This document shows positions 8,633-16,220 of a DNA stretch of 39,530 bases, piece after piece (position 1 is the stretch's first letter; each line of letters begins with the position of its first letter). The translations under genes and the position numbers were made by a program. This stretch comes from Gemmatimonadaceae bacterium (GTDB lineage: Bacteria > Gemmatimonadota > Gemmatimonadetes > Gemmatimonadales > Gemmatimonadaceae), in assembly GCA_025450815.1 (NCBI GenBank), contig JANWLO010000053.1, forward strand, positions 1 through 39,530. Reading direction: 5' to 3'. The notes beneath the pieces are model-generated. The model worked only from the letters and a program-made list of their open reading frames with translations, did no database searches and was not told the origin of the DNA.

Positions 8633-10384
8633 ATGGCTCCCACGCTCTCGAACGGGGATATCCGTTGCCTCGAGATTCCCACCGCCGGCATATCGCGGTC
8701 AGGGGAGTCTTGTCGGGCCGTCTTCCGCGCGCTTCGCTCTCCTTTCTGGCTACCGGTCGCAGGCGTCTTGGTCGCTTCGATGGGCGCCTGCTCGCACCAG
8801 TCACGAAGTTCAATCCCCCAACACGACGCGCACACTCTGGGCACGGTCAACTTTCCAATCTCGTGCTCAAAACCGGCGCAAGCGGAATTCAATCACGCGC
8901 TCGCGCTACTGCATCACATGACGTACGCGCCAGCGCGCGACGGATTCCTGCGTGTTGCGACGACGGACCCCACGTGCGCAATGGCACAGTGGGGAATCGC
9001 GATGACGCTGTTCCAACCACTGTGGCCCACGCGACCCAGCCTCGAAGAGCTGCAGCGCGGATGGGGTGCCGTGCAGGCGGCCGAGGCACTTCATCCGCCC
9101 ACGAAACGTGAGCGCCTTTTCGTGGCTGCGGCCGAGGCGTTTTATCTCGATCCGGCGTCGACCGACTATTGGCTGCGCATCCGGAGGTGGGAGCATGCTG
9201 CGGAAGCGGTGTACGACTCGCTGCCGGGCGACGACGAGGCCGCTGCCTTCTATGCTCTCGCGTTGCTCTCTACGGCGCCCTCCGATACAAACTCCCGAGC
9301 GCACGCGGATCGCGCGGCGGAGATTCTGCTGCAGCTGTATCATCGAAATCCGGACCACCCCGGCGCCATGCACTATCTCGTACACGCGGGCGACGTGCCG
9401 GGCCGAGAGCGGGAAACGCTCGACATCACGCGCAAATACGAAGGGGCCGCTCCGAGCAATGCGCACGCGCTCCACATGCCGACTCACATCTACACCCGAC
9501 TCGGGGATTGGTATGGCGTGATCCGCGGGAATCTGCGCGCAGCCGATGCGGCGCTGGCGACTCCCGCGGGGGAGCACGATGAGCTCATCTCCGATGAGTT
9601 CCCTCATGCGATCGAGTATCTGGTGTATGCGTATCTGCAGGAGGGCGCGGACGATGACGCCGCAATACAGATACGGCGACTGCGCTCGACGGCCAACATA
9701 GAGCCCACGTTCAAGCTGGCCTTTCACCTGGCGTCAACGCAGGCTCGATTTGCACTCGAGCGGCACGATTGGAGCGAGGCTGCGATGATAGTTCCTCGCG
9801 AGCCTGCATCGATTGACTGGGATCGATTCGCGTGGCCGGAGGCGGTCTCGCAGTTTGCGCGTGGATTGGGGGCGGCGCATCAGGGTGACATCACTGCGGC
9901 GAAAGCCGCCAGCGAGCGAATCGGCGTTCTCGAAGCCGCAACAGCCAAGGGAGGGGAGGTGCAGTTCGCGCGGAACATCCGCATGCTCCGCCTCGAGTTG
10001 AACGCCTGGCGGGCTCACGTGGCTGGTCTCGATGATTCCGCTGTCGCGCTCATGCTCGAAGCGGCGGAGCTCGAGGAATCGACGCCGAAGCCCGCCGTGA
10101 CGCCTGCACCCACGCTTCCAGCGCACGAATTGATGGGCGACCTGTTCATGGAGCAACATCGGCCGGCGGAGGCGCTCGCATCCTACCAGCGATCGATGAA
10201 GCTATATCCGCGACGGTTCAACGGACTTCTTGGCGCAGCTCGAGCGGCACACGCGACCGGTGATTCATCTCTGGCGCGCGGCTACTATAAGGAGCTTCTC
10301 GAAGTCGCCAGTGCCAGTTCGCGACGGGCGGCTCTCGTGGAGGTGCGCAGTTATGTCGCGGCGCCGGCGCGCTCTCGTCGGTAG
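8633..10384 (+). CDS. TPR-repeat lipoprotein
   Basis: The start is the ATG at 8633, preceded by GGGAGGACG; the frame is open further upstream but only through the previous gene's tail. The 583-residue product has an unusually long N-terminal region before its membrane segment (LPVAGVLVASMGAC), where Cys53 could be lipidated. The mature part is almost wholly helical tetratricopeptide-like repeats, with blocks such as AEFNHALALLHHMTYAPARDGFLRVA, MAQWGIAMTLFQPLW, HPGAMHYLVHAGD and AHALHMPTHIYTRLGDW. This HYLVHA/HMPSHIY pattern is seen in a group of exported TPR proteins of unknown role. It follows the hypothetical lipoprotein by 187 bases and precedes a GNAT gene by 9 bases. Confidence 0.85.
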   Translation: MAPTLSNGDIRCLEIPTAGISRSGESCRAVFRALRSPFWLPVAGVLVASMGACSHQSRSSIPQHDAHTLGTVNFPISCSKPAQAEFNHALALLHHMTYAPARDGFLRVATTDPTCAMAQWGIAMTLFQPLWPTRPSLEELQRGWGAVQAAEALHPPTKRERLFVAAAEAFYLDPASTDYWLRIRRWEHAAEAVYDSLPGDDEAAAFYALALLSTAPSDTNSRAHADRAAEILLQLYHRNPDHPGAMHYLVHAGDVPGRERETLDITRKYEGAAPSNAHALHMPTHIYTRLGDWYGVIRGNLRAADAALATPAGEHDELISDEFPHAIEYLVYAYLQEGADDDAAIQIRRLRSTANIEPTFKLAFHLASTQARFALERHDWSEAAMIVPREPASIDWDRFAWPEAVSQFARGLGAAHQGDITAAKAASERIGVLEAATAKGGEVQFARNIRMLRLELNAWRAHVAGLDDSAVALMLEAAELEESTPKPAVTPAPTLPAHELMGDLFMEQHRPAEALASYQRSMKLYPRRFNGLLGAARAAHATGDSSLARGYYKELLEVASASSRRAALVEVRSYVAAPARSRR

Positions 10385-10393
10385 GTTGAGCCC

Positions 10394-10924
10394 ATGAGTC
10401 CCACGGACAATCCCTCCGCGCGCATCCGGCGCGCGGTTCCGGGCGATGCGCCTGCGCTGCTCACGCTGATGCGCGGACTGGCGAAGTTCGAGGGTTATGC
10501 TGCCAACTTTGCGGTGGATGAGGCGACGCTACAACGGCAGGGATTCGCGCGCGTGCCTCCCGACTTCTACGCACTGGTCGCCGAGTCGCCGCGCGAGACG
10601 CGTGAGCTGGTTGGCATGCTCGTGTACTATCTCATCCCTTTCACCTTCCGCGCGCGTCCCACGCTCTACATCAAGGAGCTATTCGTCGCGGAATCCGGAC
10701 GCGGGCTTGGCGTCGGCGAGGCGCTCATGCGCGCGGCGGCCGGCGCTGCGATCGAGCACGACTGCGCGACGATCAAATGGCAGGTTGCGGAGTGGAATGC
10801 GGATGCACAGCGATTCTACGAACGCCTCGGAGCGATGCCGGCGCGAGAGTGGGTGGAGTACGCACTGTCGGAGTCAGCGATGCGGGCGCTCGCGCGCCGG
10901 ATGCCGGCGGGCGACCGCTCCTGA
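10394..10924 (+). CDS. GNAT N-acetyltransferase, diamine acetyltransferase-like
   Basis: This 176-residue protein opens with IRRAVPGDAPALLTLMRGLAKFEGY and has the GNAT acetyl-CoA site at about residues 96-115 (LYIKELFVAESGRGLGVGEALM, with R/Q-x-x-G-x-G/A represented by GRGLGVG). The C-terminal block IKWQVAEWNADAQRFYERLGAMP is typical of spermidine/diamine acetyltransferases (SAT1-like), including the WN.A..FYE.LGA signature. The likely reaction is transfer of acetyl from acetyl-CoA to a primary amine; the substrate is inferred only from family resemblance. It starts 9 bases after the TPR lipoprotein gene, so the two are probably co-transcribed. Its 3' end overlaps the convergent tetR gene by 51 bases. 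Confidence 0.88.
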   Translation: MSPTDNPSARIRRAVPGDAPALLTLMRGLAKFEGYAANFAVDEATLQRQGFARVPPDFYALVAESPRETRELVGMLVYYLIPFTFRARPTLYIKELFVAESGRGLGVGEALMRAAAGAAIEHDCATIKWQVAEWNADAQRFYERLGAMPAREWVEYALSESAMRALARRMPAGDRS

Positions 10925-11530
10925 CGTCGGGCGCGCGGAGAGCCCCTCCAGGAAATACTGGACCACCTGCTTCACGAATCGTTCGGTGACGGGCTCGTGG
11001 CGGACGAACATGCGGTAGAACAACGGCCCGAAGAGAAGGTCGACTGCCACCTGAGGCGAAACATCGGCGCGGAGCGTGCCAGCTTCCTGCGCGCGAATGA
11101 GCGCGCCCATGGATCCCTCGCGGCGCGGATAGAAGAGTCGGTCGAGCAGGGCGGTGCGGACCTCGGGGTCCTGCTGCGCTTCGCCGAGTAGAGAGGTGAG
11201 CAGCTGGCCAGTGAGGCCGTTGGCGGCGATGGCACCGCGACGGAGCTCGGTGAGGATCTCTCGCAGCGGGTCGCCGCTCTTTTTCGGAGGCGGCGCGGCC
11301 TCGGCGGCGACTTCCACGAGCAGGTCGACGAGCAGCGATGCTCGATTGGGCCACGAGCGATACACTGTGGTCTTGGCGACGCCGGAGCGTGCGGAAACGG
11401 CCTCGATGGTAGCGGATGCGTAGCCGCCTTCTTCGACGAGCGAGCGCGCGGCGTCGAGCACGGCGCGATGAGCGCGCTGGCTGCGCGGGCGACCGGGGGG
11501 CGCGGCGGTAGGTCCGGAGTGTGAGGGCAT
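10874..11530 (-). CDS. TetR/AcrR-family transcriptional repressor
   Basis: The 218-residue product has an N-terminal TetR helix-turn-helix at about residues 20-65 (AVLDAARSLVEEGGYASATIEAVSARSGVAKTTVYRSWPNRASLL, cited here in its diagnostic parts) and a C-terminal ligand-binding domain of the TetR_C type (MGALIRAQEAGTLRADVSPQVAVDLLFGPLFYRMFV). The start chosen is the ATG at 11530; a longer frame to 11596 would run through the operator. A 23-bp palindrome lies 9 bases upstream and a second copy of its arms lies before the divergent lamin-tail gene, so autoregulation and control of that gene are likely. The inducer is unknown. The 3' end overlaps the convergent GNAT gene by 51 bases. Confidence 0.92.
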   Translation of the reverse strand: MPSHSGPTAAPPGRPRSQRAHRAVLDAARSLVEEGGYASATIEAVSARSGVAKTTVYRSWPNRASLLVDLLVEVAAEAAPPPKKSGDPLREILTELRRGAIAANGLTGQLLTSLLGEAQQDPEVRTALLDRLFYPRREGSMGALIRAQEAGTLRADVSPQVAVDLLFGPLFYRMFVRHEPVTERFVKQVVQYFLEGLSARPTSGAVARRHPARERPHR

Positions 11531-11539
11531 GATAGGACG

Positions 11540-11562
11540 ATACGCTCCAGCGCGTAGCGTAT
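11540..11562. promoter_or_regulatory. Putative TetR operator O1
   Basis: The site is an inverted repeat ATACGCT-N9-AGCGTAT. Flanking G and C extend the arms to 8 bases. It ends 9 bases before the tetR start codon, where binding would block tetR transcription or its initiation. The same arms and spacing recur at 11607-11629. Confidence 0.75.
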
Positions 11563-11589
11563 CAAGACTGGCATCCCAATGGGCGCTCA

Positions 11590-11618
11590 TTGACAATTGA
11601 ACCTTTATACGCTACGCT
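11590..11618 (+). promoter_or_regulatory. Candidate promoter of the lamin-tail lipoprotein gene
   Basis: A perfect -35 hexamer TTGACA lies at 11590-11595. With a 17-base spacer the -10 would be TACGCT at 11613-11618, which keeps the three most conserved positions (T, A and final T). Operator O2 covers this -10, consistent with repression by the neighbouring TetR protein. The -10 is weak, so this is a candidate only. Confidence 0.4.
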
Positions 11619-11629
11619 ACGTAGCGTAT
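11607..11629. promoter_or_regulatory. Putative TetR operator O2
   Basis: This is the second copy of ATACGCT-N9-AGCGTAT. Here the symmetry is even better: ATACGCTAC and GTAGCGTAT form 9-base arms around five bases, and an internal 14-base perfect palindrome ACGCTACGTAGCGT is also present. It lies 42 bases before the lamin-tail lipoprotein ATG and overlaps its candidate -10. The centre-to-centre distance to O1 is 67 bases. Confidence 0.75.
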
Positions 11630-11670
11630 TTGATAGTGAACCCTCGACGACCACCGTACGGAGACCACCC

Positions 11671-12438
11671 ATGACTACCCTGCCGGAAGCGCGACGAGCT
11701 CGCGCGCGCGCGACCCAAGTCGCATCGACACTCGTGCTGTTCGGCGCCGCTGTCCTCGCCACGGCGTGCGATTACAACGCGTCCGAAACGCCACGCCTGG
11801 TCACTACCGTTAGCCTCGATGTCGCCGACACCACGATCGAAGTAGGGCAAGCCACCGAAGTCACGGCGATCGCGCTCGACCAATACGGCGATTCGATCGC
11901 GAGCTCGCCGGCATCGTACGCCTCCTCGGCTCCCGAAATCGCCGCCGTCAGCCCCACGCTCGGAACGATCCTCGCCATCTCCGCCGGCACGGCTCGCATC
12001 GACGCGACGATAGAGTCGAAAAGCGCCCATCTAACTCTGACCGTCGTCCAGGCCGCGATTCGGATCAACGAGATCAGGCCGAATGGCGACATCCCCGGTG
12101 GCTGGGTCGAGCTCTTCAACCCAACGGCGACGGCCGTAGACATGTCGGGATGGACGATCACTTCGGGTGACGTGTCGCACGGCTTCGAGTTCCCCAGCGG
12201 AGCCTCGATTCCCGCTAGCGGTTACCTGGTGATCGCCGAACAGATTCTTCCGCTCGGGCTCAAAGCGGTGGACGCGGTCCACCTATTCAGTCGATTCGGC
12301 GTGCAGGCGGATTCGTACTCGTGGACGGCGAACCCGTTGACCTCGTTCGGCCGATGCCCGGACGGAACGGGTGCCTTCGTTACGACTGCGGCGGCAACCC
12401 GCAAGGCGACGAACGTCTGTCCGGCTGTCGACCCGTGA
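11671..12438 (+). CDS. Lamin-tail-domain lipoprotein with Ig-like domain
   Basis: The 255-residue product has a long Arg-rich n-region, a hydrophobic core and the lipobox LATA before Cys33, so it should be a lipoprotein. Residues about 44-125 resemble a bacterial Ig-like (BIG2) domain, with SLDVADTTIEVGQATEVTAIALDQYGD and the ending AGTARIDATIES...LTLTV. Residues about 127-250 are a lamin-tail (LTD) domain: IRINEIRPNG, WVELFNPTATAVDMSGW, FPSGASIPASGYLVIAE and a terminal SFGRCPDGTGAF. LTD domains occur in secreted nucleases and surface proteins, but no enzyme domain is present here, so a binding or scaffolding role outside the cytoplasm is likely. The start is ATG 11671 after GGAGA. It is divergent from tetR with two shared operators. 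Confidence 0.85.
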   Translation: MTTLPEARRARARATQVASTLVLFGAAVLATACDYNASETPRLVTTVSLDVADTTIEVGQATEVTAIALDQYGDSIASSPASYASSAPEIAAVSPTLGTILAISAGTARIDATIESKSAHLTLTVVQAAIRINEIRPNGDIPGGWVELFNPTATAVDMSGWTITSGDVSHGFEFPSGASIPASGYLVIAEQILPLGLKAVDAVHLFSRFGVQADSYSWTANPLTSFGRCPDGTGAFVTTAAATRKATNVCPAVDP

Positions 12439-12520
12439 CGCCGTCGCGTTCGCGTCCGGCGCCGACTATCGTTCGATGCAGCTCACGACCTTCTTCATCA
12501 CTCGATACTCGGACACGGCA

Positions 12521-13045
12521 ATGGAGTTCGATCTCGCGCACGGCACAGCGGTTCTCGAGCGCACGCCGCAAACAATGCGCGCATTGCTACTTGAGCTTCC
12601 CGCTTCGTGGGTAGATGCAACTGAGGGCCCGAAGACGTGGAGTCCATACGTCATCGTGGGCCATCTCATTCACGGCGAGCGCACGGACTGGATTCCGCGG
12701 GCGAAGATCATCCTCGCGCAGGGCGCGAATCGTCGCTTCGTCCCCTTCGATCGATTTGCGCAGCTCCGCGAGAACCGCGACAATTCGCTCGCCGACCTGC
12801 TCGATGAGTTCGCCCGACTTCGCACGCAGAATCTGGCGACGCTCGCCTCGTGGCGACTGACCGATGCCCAGCTCGCGCTCGAGGGAGAACACCCTGAGCT
12901 CGGCCGAGTCACGCTGCGCCAGCTGCTGGCCGCCTGGATCGTTCACGATCTCGGACACGTGGCGCAGAGCGCTCGCGTGATGGCCACGCAGTATCGCGAG
13001 GCGGTTGGCCCGTGGCGAAAGTATCTGACGATTCTGGATCGCTGA
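12521..13045 (+). CDS. DinB-family protein
   Basis: From the ATG at 12521 the product is 174 residues and begins MEFDLAHGTAVLERTP, the usual beginning of this DinB subgroup. The family forms a four-helix bundle with a three-His metal site. Candidates are His48 (VGHLIHGERTDW) and His142/His146 (WIVHDLGHVAQ). DinB-fold enzymes act as thiol-dependent transferases for bacillithiol, mycothiol or glutathione in some bacteria; the substrate here is unknown. The frame is open upstream and an ATG at 12476 would add 15 residues, but neither start has a strong ribosome site. It follows the lamin-tail gene by 82 bases and precedes the MOSC gene by 8 bases. Confidence 0.85.
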   Translation: MEFDLAHGTAVLERTPQTMRALLLELPASWVDATEGPKTWSPYVIVGHLIHGERTDWIPRAKIILAQGANRRFVPFDRFAQLRENRDNSLADLLDEFARLRTQNLATLASWRLTDAQLALEGEHPELGRVTLRQLLAAWIVHDLGHVAQSARVMATQYREAVGPWRKYLTILDR

Positions 13046-13053
13046 CGCGCACG

Positions 13054-13707
13054 ATGACAACTCCGAGTGTGCTCTCTGTGAACGTCGGCAGCATCCGCGA
13101 GATCGAGTGGCGCGGCGAAATCGTCACCACCGGCATCTGGAAGAACCCTGTAGCCGGACGCGTGGCGCTACGCGGCGTGAACCTCGCCGGCGATGACCAG
13201 GCCGACCGCACGGTGCACGGTGGTCCGGACAAGTCGGTCTACGCGTACGCGCGAGAGGACTACGACTTCTGGCGCGACCAGCAGGGACTGGAGACCCCGG
13301 CGGGATTGTTCGGCGAGAATCTAACCGTCCAGGGAATCGATCTGTCGTCGGCGCTCGTGGGTGAGCGATGGAACGTGGGCTCGACATTGCTCGAAGTGAC
13401 GCAGCCGCGCCTTCCGTGCTACAAGCTCGGGATTCGCATGGGCGATCCGTATTTCCCAAAGCGATTTCTCCAGGCGCGGCGTATGGGGGCGTACTTCCGA
13501 GTGATAGAGGAAGGCGACGTAGGTGCGGGCGACGAAGTACACGTCACGACTCGGCCGGAGCACGGCGTCACACTCCGCATGATGACCCAGGCGCTGCGCG
13601 ATAGCGATAAGGCTGCGCGGCTGCTGGCGGTGGACCGACTACCGGCATTCTGGCGACGGCTGGCGGCGGACTCGAGACGTAACTTCGACGCGCCTCCGGA
13701 GGTGTGA
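13054..13707 (+). CDS. MOSC-domain protein, YiiM-like
   Basis: The 217-residue product matches the MOSC beta-barrel seen in YiiM: VLSVNVGSIREIEWRG, the HGG block in DRTVHGGPDKSVYAYAREDYDFW, GLFGENLTVQG, VGERWNVGSTLLEVTQPRLPCYKLG and a C-terminal helical part. The Cys in LPCYKLG corresponds to the conserved cysteine thought to handle the molybdenum cofactor or sulfur. YiiM reduces N-hydroxylated bases using molybdenum cofactor; a similar detoxifying role is possible. ATG 13054 was chosen because homologues start close to the VLSVNVG strand; the frame is open to 13012 inside the dinB-like gene. It lies 8 bases after that gene, so co-transcription is likely. Confidence 0.87.
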   Translation: MTTPSVLSVNVGSIREIEWRGEIVTTGIWKNPVAGRVALRGVNLAGDDQADRTVHGGPDKSVYAYAREDYDFWRDQQGLETPAGLFGENLTVQGIDLSSALVGERWNVGSTLLEVTQPRLPCYKLGIRMGDPYFPKRFLQARRMGAYFRVIEEGDVGAGDEVHVTTRPEHGVTLRMMTQALRDSDKAARLLAVDRLPAFWRRLAADSRRNFDAPPEV

Positions 13708-13786
13708 GACTACGTTCGACTTCCTCGCTGTCGTACTGTCCGTCGGCATCCTGATCGCGCTCGGCGTATTCGTCATCGCTCCCCTG

Positions 13787-14584
13787 ATGCGCCGCATCGT
13801 GATAGGCGAAGCGGAGCGCCAGGATGCGGTCGCGATCGACCCGCACTGGTTCTCCGTCCTCGATCGATCGGTGCCGTGGGCGAGCGGCCTCACGTCGCCG
13901 GAGCGCGCACGCCTGCTCAAGGCGGCGCGCGAGCTGCTCAACACGCGGCACTGGGAAGGGTGCGGCGGACTCACGCTCGACGCGGACATGCGGCTCGTGA
14001 TCGCGGCGCAGGCCTGCCTGCTCACGCTCGGGATTCCGGGAGAGCCCTTCCCGGGCCTTCGCGAGATTCTCGTGTACCCGGCTGGATTCCTGGCTCGACG
14101 CGTACGCGACCGGCGCAAGTGGACCGTCTCGAGCACCGGCGAGCAACCGACACCGGAGCTTGGCGAAGCGTGGACGAATGGCGTCATCGTGCTGGGCTGG
14201 GAGGCGGCGCGCGAGGGAGCCAGCGATCCGCAAGATGGACAGAATCTGGTGCTCCACGAGTTCGCGCACCAATTCGCGTACGACCATCATCTCGTGCCGG
14301 CGCCGGTCTCGCAGGCGATAGTGCTCGAGGACGTGTCGCCAGTGGTTCGCGACGCCGAAGCGTGGGGACGCGTGCTCAGAGAGAGCTACGATCGCCTGTG
14401 CGCGAAGGGAGTCGCCGCGACGGTGCTCGACAAGTACGGCACGACCGACCTCGCCGAGTTTTTCGCGGTGGCCACCGAGGCGTTCTTTGAGCGGCCTGCG
14501 GAGCTGAGACGCGAGGATGGTGAGCTGTTCGCCCAGCTCGTCTCGCTGTATCGTCAGGATCCATCGACCCGAATCGCGGCCTGA
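13787..14584 (+). CDS. mtfA: MtfA-like zinc peptidase (M90)
   Basis: From ATG 13787 the product is 265 residues with the M90 zinc motif HEFAH (His157, Glu158, His161) and the downstream block EFFAVATEAFFERP that supplies the third ligand. GLTLDADMRLVIAAQACLLTLG and ILVYPAGF are further MtfA hallmarks. In E. coli MtfA is an aminopeptidase that binds Mlc and affects the glucose PTS; the target here is unknown. The same reading frame continues upstream of the ATG through a clean hydrophobic helix (FDFLAVVLSVGILIALGVFVIAPLM in pieces), but no ATG, GTG or TTG is available there. The true start may be a CTG at 13736 or 13751, or a base may be missing, and the real protein may be membrane-anchored. 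Confidence 0.85.
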   Translation: MRRIVIGEAERQDAVAIDPHWFSVLDRSVPWASGLTSPERARLLKAARELLNTRHWEGCGGLTLDADMRLVIAAQACLLTLGIPGEPFPGLREILVYPAGFLARRVRDRRKWTVSSTGEQPTPELGEAWTNGVIVLGWEAAREGASDPQDGQNLVLHEFAHQFAYDHHLVPAPVSQAIVLEDVSPVVRDAEAWGRVLRESYDRLCAKGVAATVLDKYGTTDLAEFFAVATEAFFERPAELRREDGELFAQLVSLYRQDPSTRIAA

Positions 14585-14594
14585 CGTTTCGCAG

Positions 14595-15104
14595 ATGACA
14601 GCGTTCCCAGCACCAGCCCTCTCGCTCGCCGGCTTCGCGCTAGCGCACGCGGCGTGGAGCATCGCAGACGCCGAAGGCGACGAGATGCTGCGTCCGCTCG
14701 CGGTAGTCGAGCGGCGCGACGGCGCGCGGCGACTCCGCAGATTCGATGCGGACACTCAGGAACAGGCGATCATCGCCGGAAAGGACGCGATGCACGAGGC
14801 GAGCGCCGAGATGGCCGCGTGGGCGTTTGCTCGCGAGGGAGCGTGGCGCAAGATGGACGGCGACAAGTCCGGCGACGTGCTCGCCATCGATTTCTGGGCG
14901 ATCGGTATGCCGGATGTCGCCACACTCATTCAGCCGTTCAATCGTGCGCGGCACGGCGGCCGATTTCGAATCGGCGGGGTTCCGACGCTCGTGGTTGGCG
15001 AGAGACTGCTCTCGCGCGACGCCGCCGATCCATTCATCGAGGCGATCGTAGCCGGAGTTCACGCCCACGTAGTCGTCGGAAAGCTCTGGGCGACGTGGCG
15101 ATGA
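14595..15104 (+). CDS. Hypothetical protein
   Basis: This 169-residue protein starts at ATG 14595, 10 bases after the mtfA-like stop, in the same operon. It is soluble and rich in Ala, Asp and Arg. Visible blocks are LAGFALAHAAWSIADAEGDEMLRPLAVVE, FDADTQEQAIIAGKDAM, AWAFAREGAWRKMDG and GDVLAIDFWAIGMPDVATLIQPF. It lacks cysteine, has no signal peptide and shows no catalytic motif I can name. The codon use and third-position GC are like those of its neighbours, so I consider it a real gene of unknown function. Confidence 0.75.
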   Translation: MTAFPAPALSLAGFALAHAAWSIADAEGDEMLRPLAVVERRDGARRLRRFDADTQEQAIIAGKDAMHEASAEMAAWAFAREGAWRKMDGDKSGDVLAIDFWAIGMPDVATLIQPFNRARHGGRFRIGGVPTLVVGERLLSRDAADPFIEAIVAGVHAHVVVGKLWATWR

Positions 15105-15138
15105 TACCGGTATGTCGAGAAGCGCCACTACGCCACAG

Positions 15139-15201
15139 TCAACTCTCGATCTTGTAAATCTTCCGTTTGCCGTGTTCCTTCAGATCGTGGGACCCCTTCA
15201 T
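15139..15201 (-). CDS. Candidate 20-residue micro-ORF
   Basis: On the minus strand an AGGAGG-type ribosome site (GAGGAGGTC) lies immediately before ATG at 15201, and a 20-codon frame MKGSHDLKEHGKRKIYKIES ends in TGA at 15139. The peptide is very basic and free of rare codons. It could be a true small protein, the 3' remnant of a longer decayed gene (the frame stays open a short way upstream), or chance. It lies in the gap between two plus-strand genes. Confidence 0.3.
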   Translation of the reverse strand: MKGSHDLKEHGKRKIYKIES

Positions 15202-15252
15202 GACCTCCTCGATCTGTAGCTTACTCCGACTCCCGCCGCACGAGGTATACGC

Positions 15253-15669
15253 ATGAGCACGAGCACAAGAACAAACGCTTCACCGTCCTCTCTTACGGCG
15301 CACAGGCTTCAGGCGTCGCTGACGGTCAAGGACCTTTCAAGGAGTCTTGCCTGGTACCGCGACGTCGTGGGTTTTTCCGTGAAGCAGGAGCACGTGCGCG
15401 AGGGTCAGCTGCGTGCCGTTTCGCTTCAGGCCGGCGATGTGCAGCTGCTCATCGCGCAAGATGACGGAGCGAAGGGGTTCGATCGCGTGAAAGGCGAGGG
15501 TTTCTCGCTGCAAATAACGACGACGCAGAACATCGACGAGCTTGCGAACGGGATCAGGAAACGCGGCGGCACACTCGCGACCGAGCCGGCTGACATGCCG
15601 TGGGGCGCGCGCGCCTTTCGGGTTGTTGATCCCGACGGATTCAGGCTCGCCTTCTCGTCCGATCACTAG
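15253..15669 (+). CDS. VOC-family (glyoxalase/bleomycin-resistance fold) protein
   Basis: The 138-residue product is a single VOC domain: LQASLTVKDLSRSLAWYRDVVGFSV at the start, a central strand region AVSLQAGDVQLLIAQDD, and the closing block ARAFRVVDPDGFRLAFSS. The arrangement of paired beta-alpha-beta-beta-beta modules and the VxDPDG turn is typical. VOC proteins bind a metal through His/Glu residues; here the expected first-strand His is replaced (QASLTV), so the chemistry is uncertain and it may be a binding protein. It is separated from the convergent DUF1697 gene by 29 bases. Confidence 0.85.
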   Translation: MSTSTRTNASPSSLTAHRLQASLTVKDLSRSLAWYRDVVGFSVKQEHVREGQLRAVSLQAGDVQLLIAQDDGAKGFDRVKGEGFSLQITTTQNIDELANGIRKRGGTLATEPADMPWGARAFRVVDPDGFRLAFSSDH

Positions 15670-15698
15670 GTGAGCACACAGGGCGCTGTAGAGCGAAA

Positions 15699-16220
15699 CT
15701 ACTTATTCGCCGCCTCGCTGCCCATGGAGGCCAGCTTTGCTACCGTGTTCATGTTGCGCGCGGTACCGCTCTTCGCAGCCGGGATTTTCAGCTTCGATCG
15801 GCCCATGTTCGGACCGTAGGATACGTAGATCTCTCGTTGCCCCAACTCCATTTCCTCGTCGACGCAGCCTGTCACGGTCGCGAGAGCGCCCGACGATGGC
15901 GGGGCATCCAGAAAGATCGCAACGGTGTGATTGCCTGGTCGCTCGGCAAAAGGATTCCGAGCGAGCACTCCGGCCATCTCCTCTGCGCTACGCACGACTA
16001 CGCCGATCGGCTTTCCCGCGTGCGCGAGCAACCGCTCCTGTAGCGTCTTCTGGATCGCCTTCTCGCTGTGCCGGCTCTCGAACACCACGTTGCCGCTGGC
16101 GATGTACGTTCTCACATTGCGAAATTCTGCGGCCTCGCAAATCGCTTTGAGATCGGACATGGCGATCTTGCCGGTTCCTCCGACGTTCACCGCGCGTAGA
16201 AGGGCAATCCAGGTTGTCAT
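15699..16220 (-). CDS. DUF1697 family protein
   Basis: The 173-residue product matches DUF1697 throughout: WIALLRAVNVGGTGKIAMSDLKAICEAAEF, NVRTYIASGNVVFES, IGVVVRSAEEMAGVLARNPF, and a C-terminal block LKIPAAKSGTARNMNTVAKLA, where the family normally has a T.RNWNTV motif. Function is unknown. The start at ATG 16220 (MTTWIALL) fits the family better than a frame extending to 16235. No strong ribosome site precedes it. Upstream on the same strand lies a decayed fragment of a signalling gene. Confidence 0.88.
   Translation of the reverse strand: MTTWIALLRAVNVGGTGKIAMSDLKAICEAAEFRNVRTYIASGNVVFESRHSEKAIQKTLQERLLAHAGKPIGVVVRSAEEMAGVLARNPFAERPGNHTVAIFLDAPPSSGALATVTGCVDEEMELGQREIYVSYGPNMGRSKLKIPAAKSGTARNMNTVAKLASMGSEAANK

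Noticed and set aside
13568-14755. A 395-codon minus-strand frame under the mtfA-like gene
   Set aside because: The zinc-peptidase motif and TEAFFERP block on the plus strand are decisive; the antisense product has no family features.
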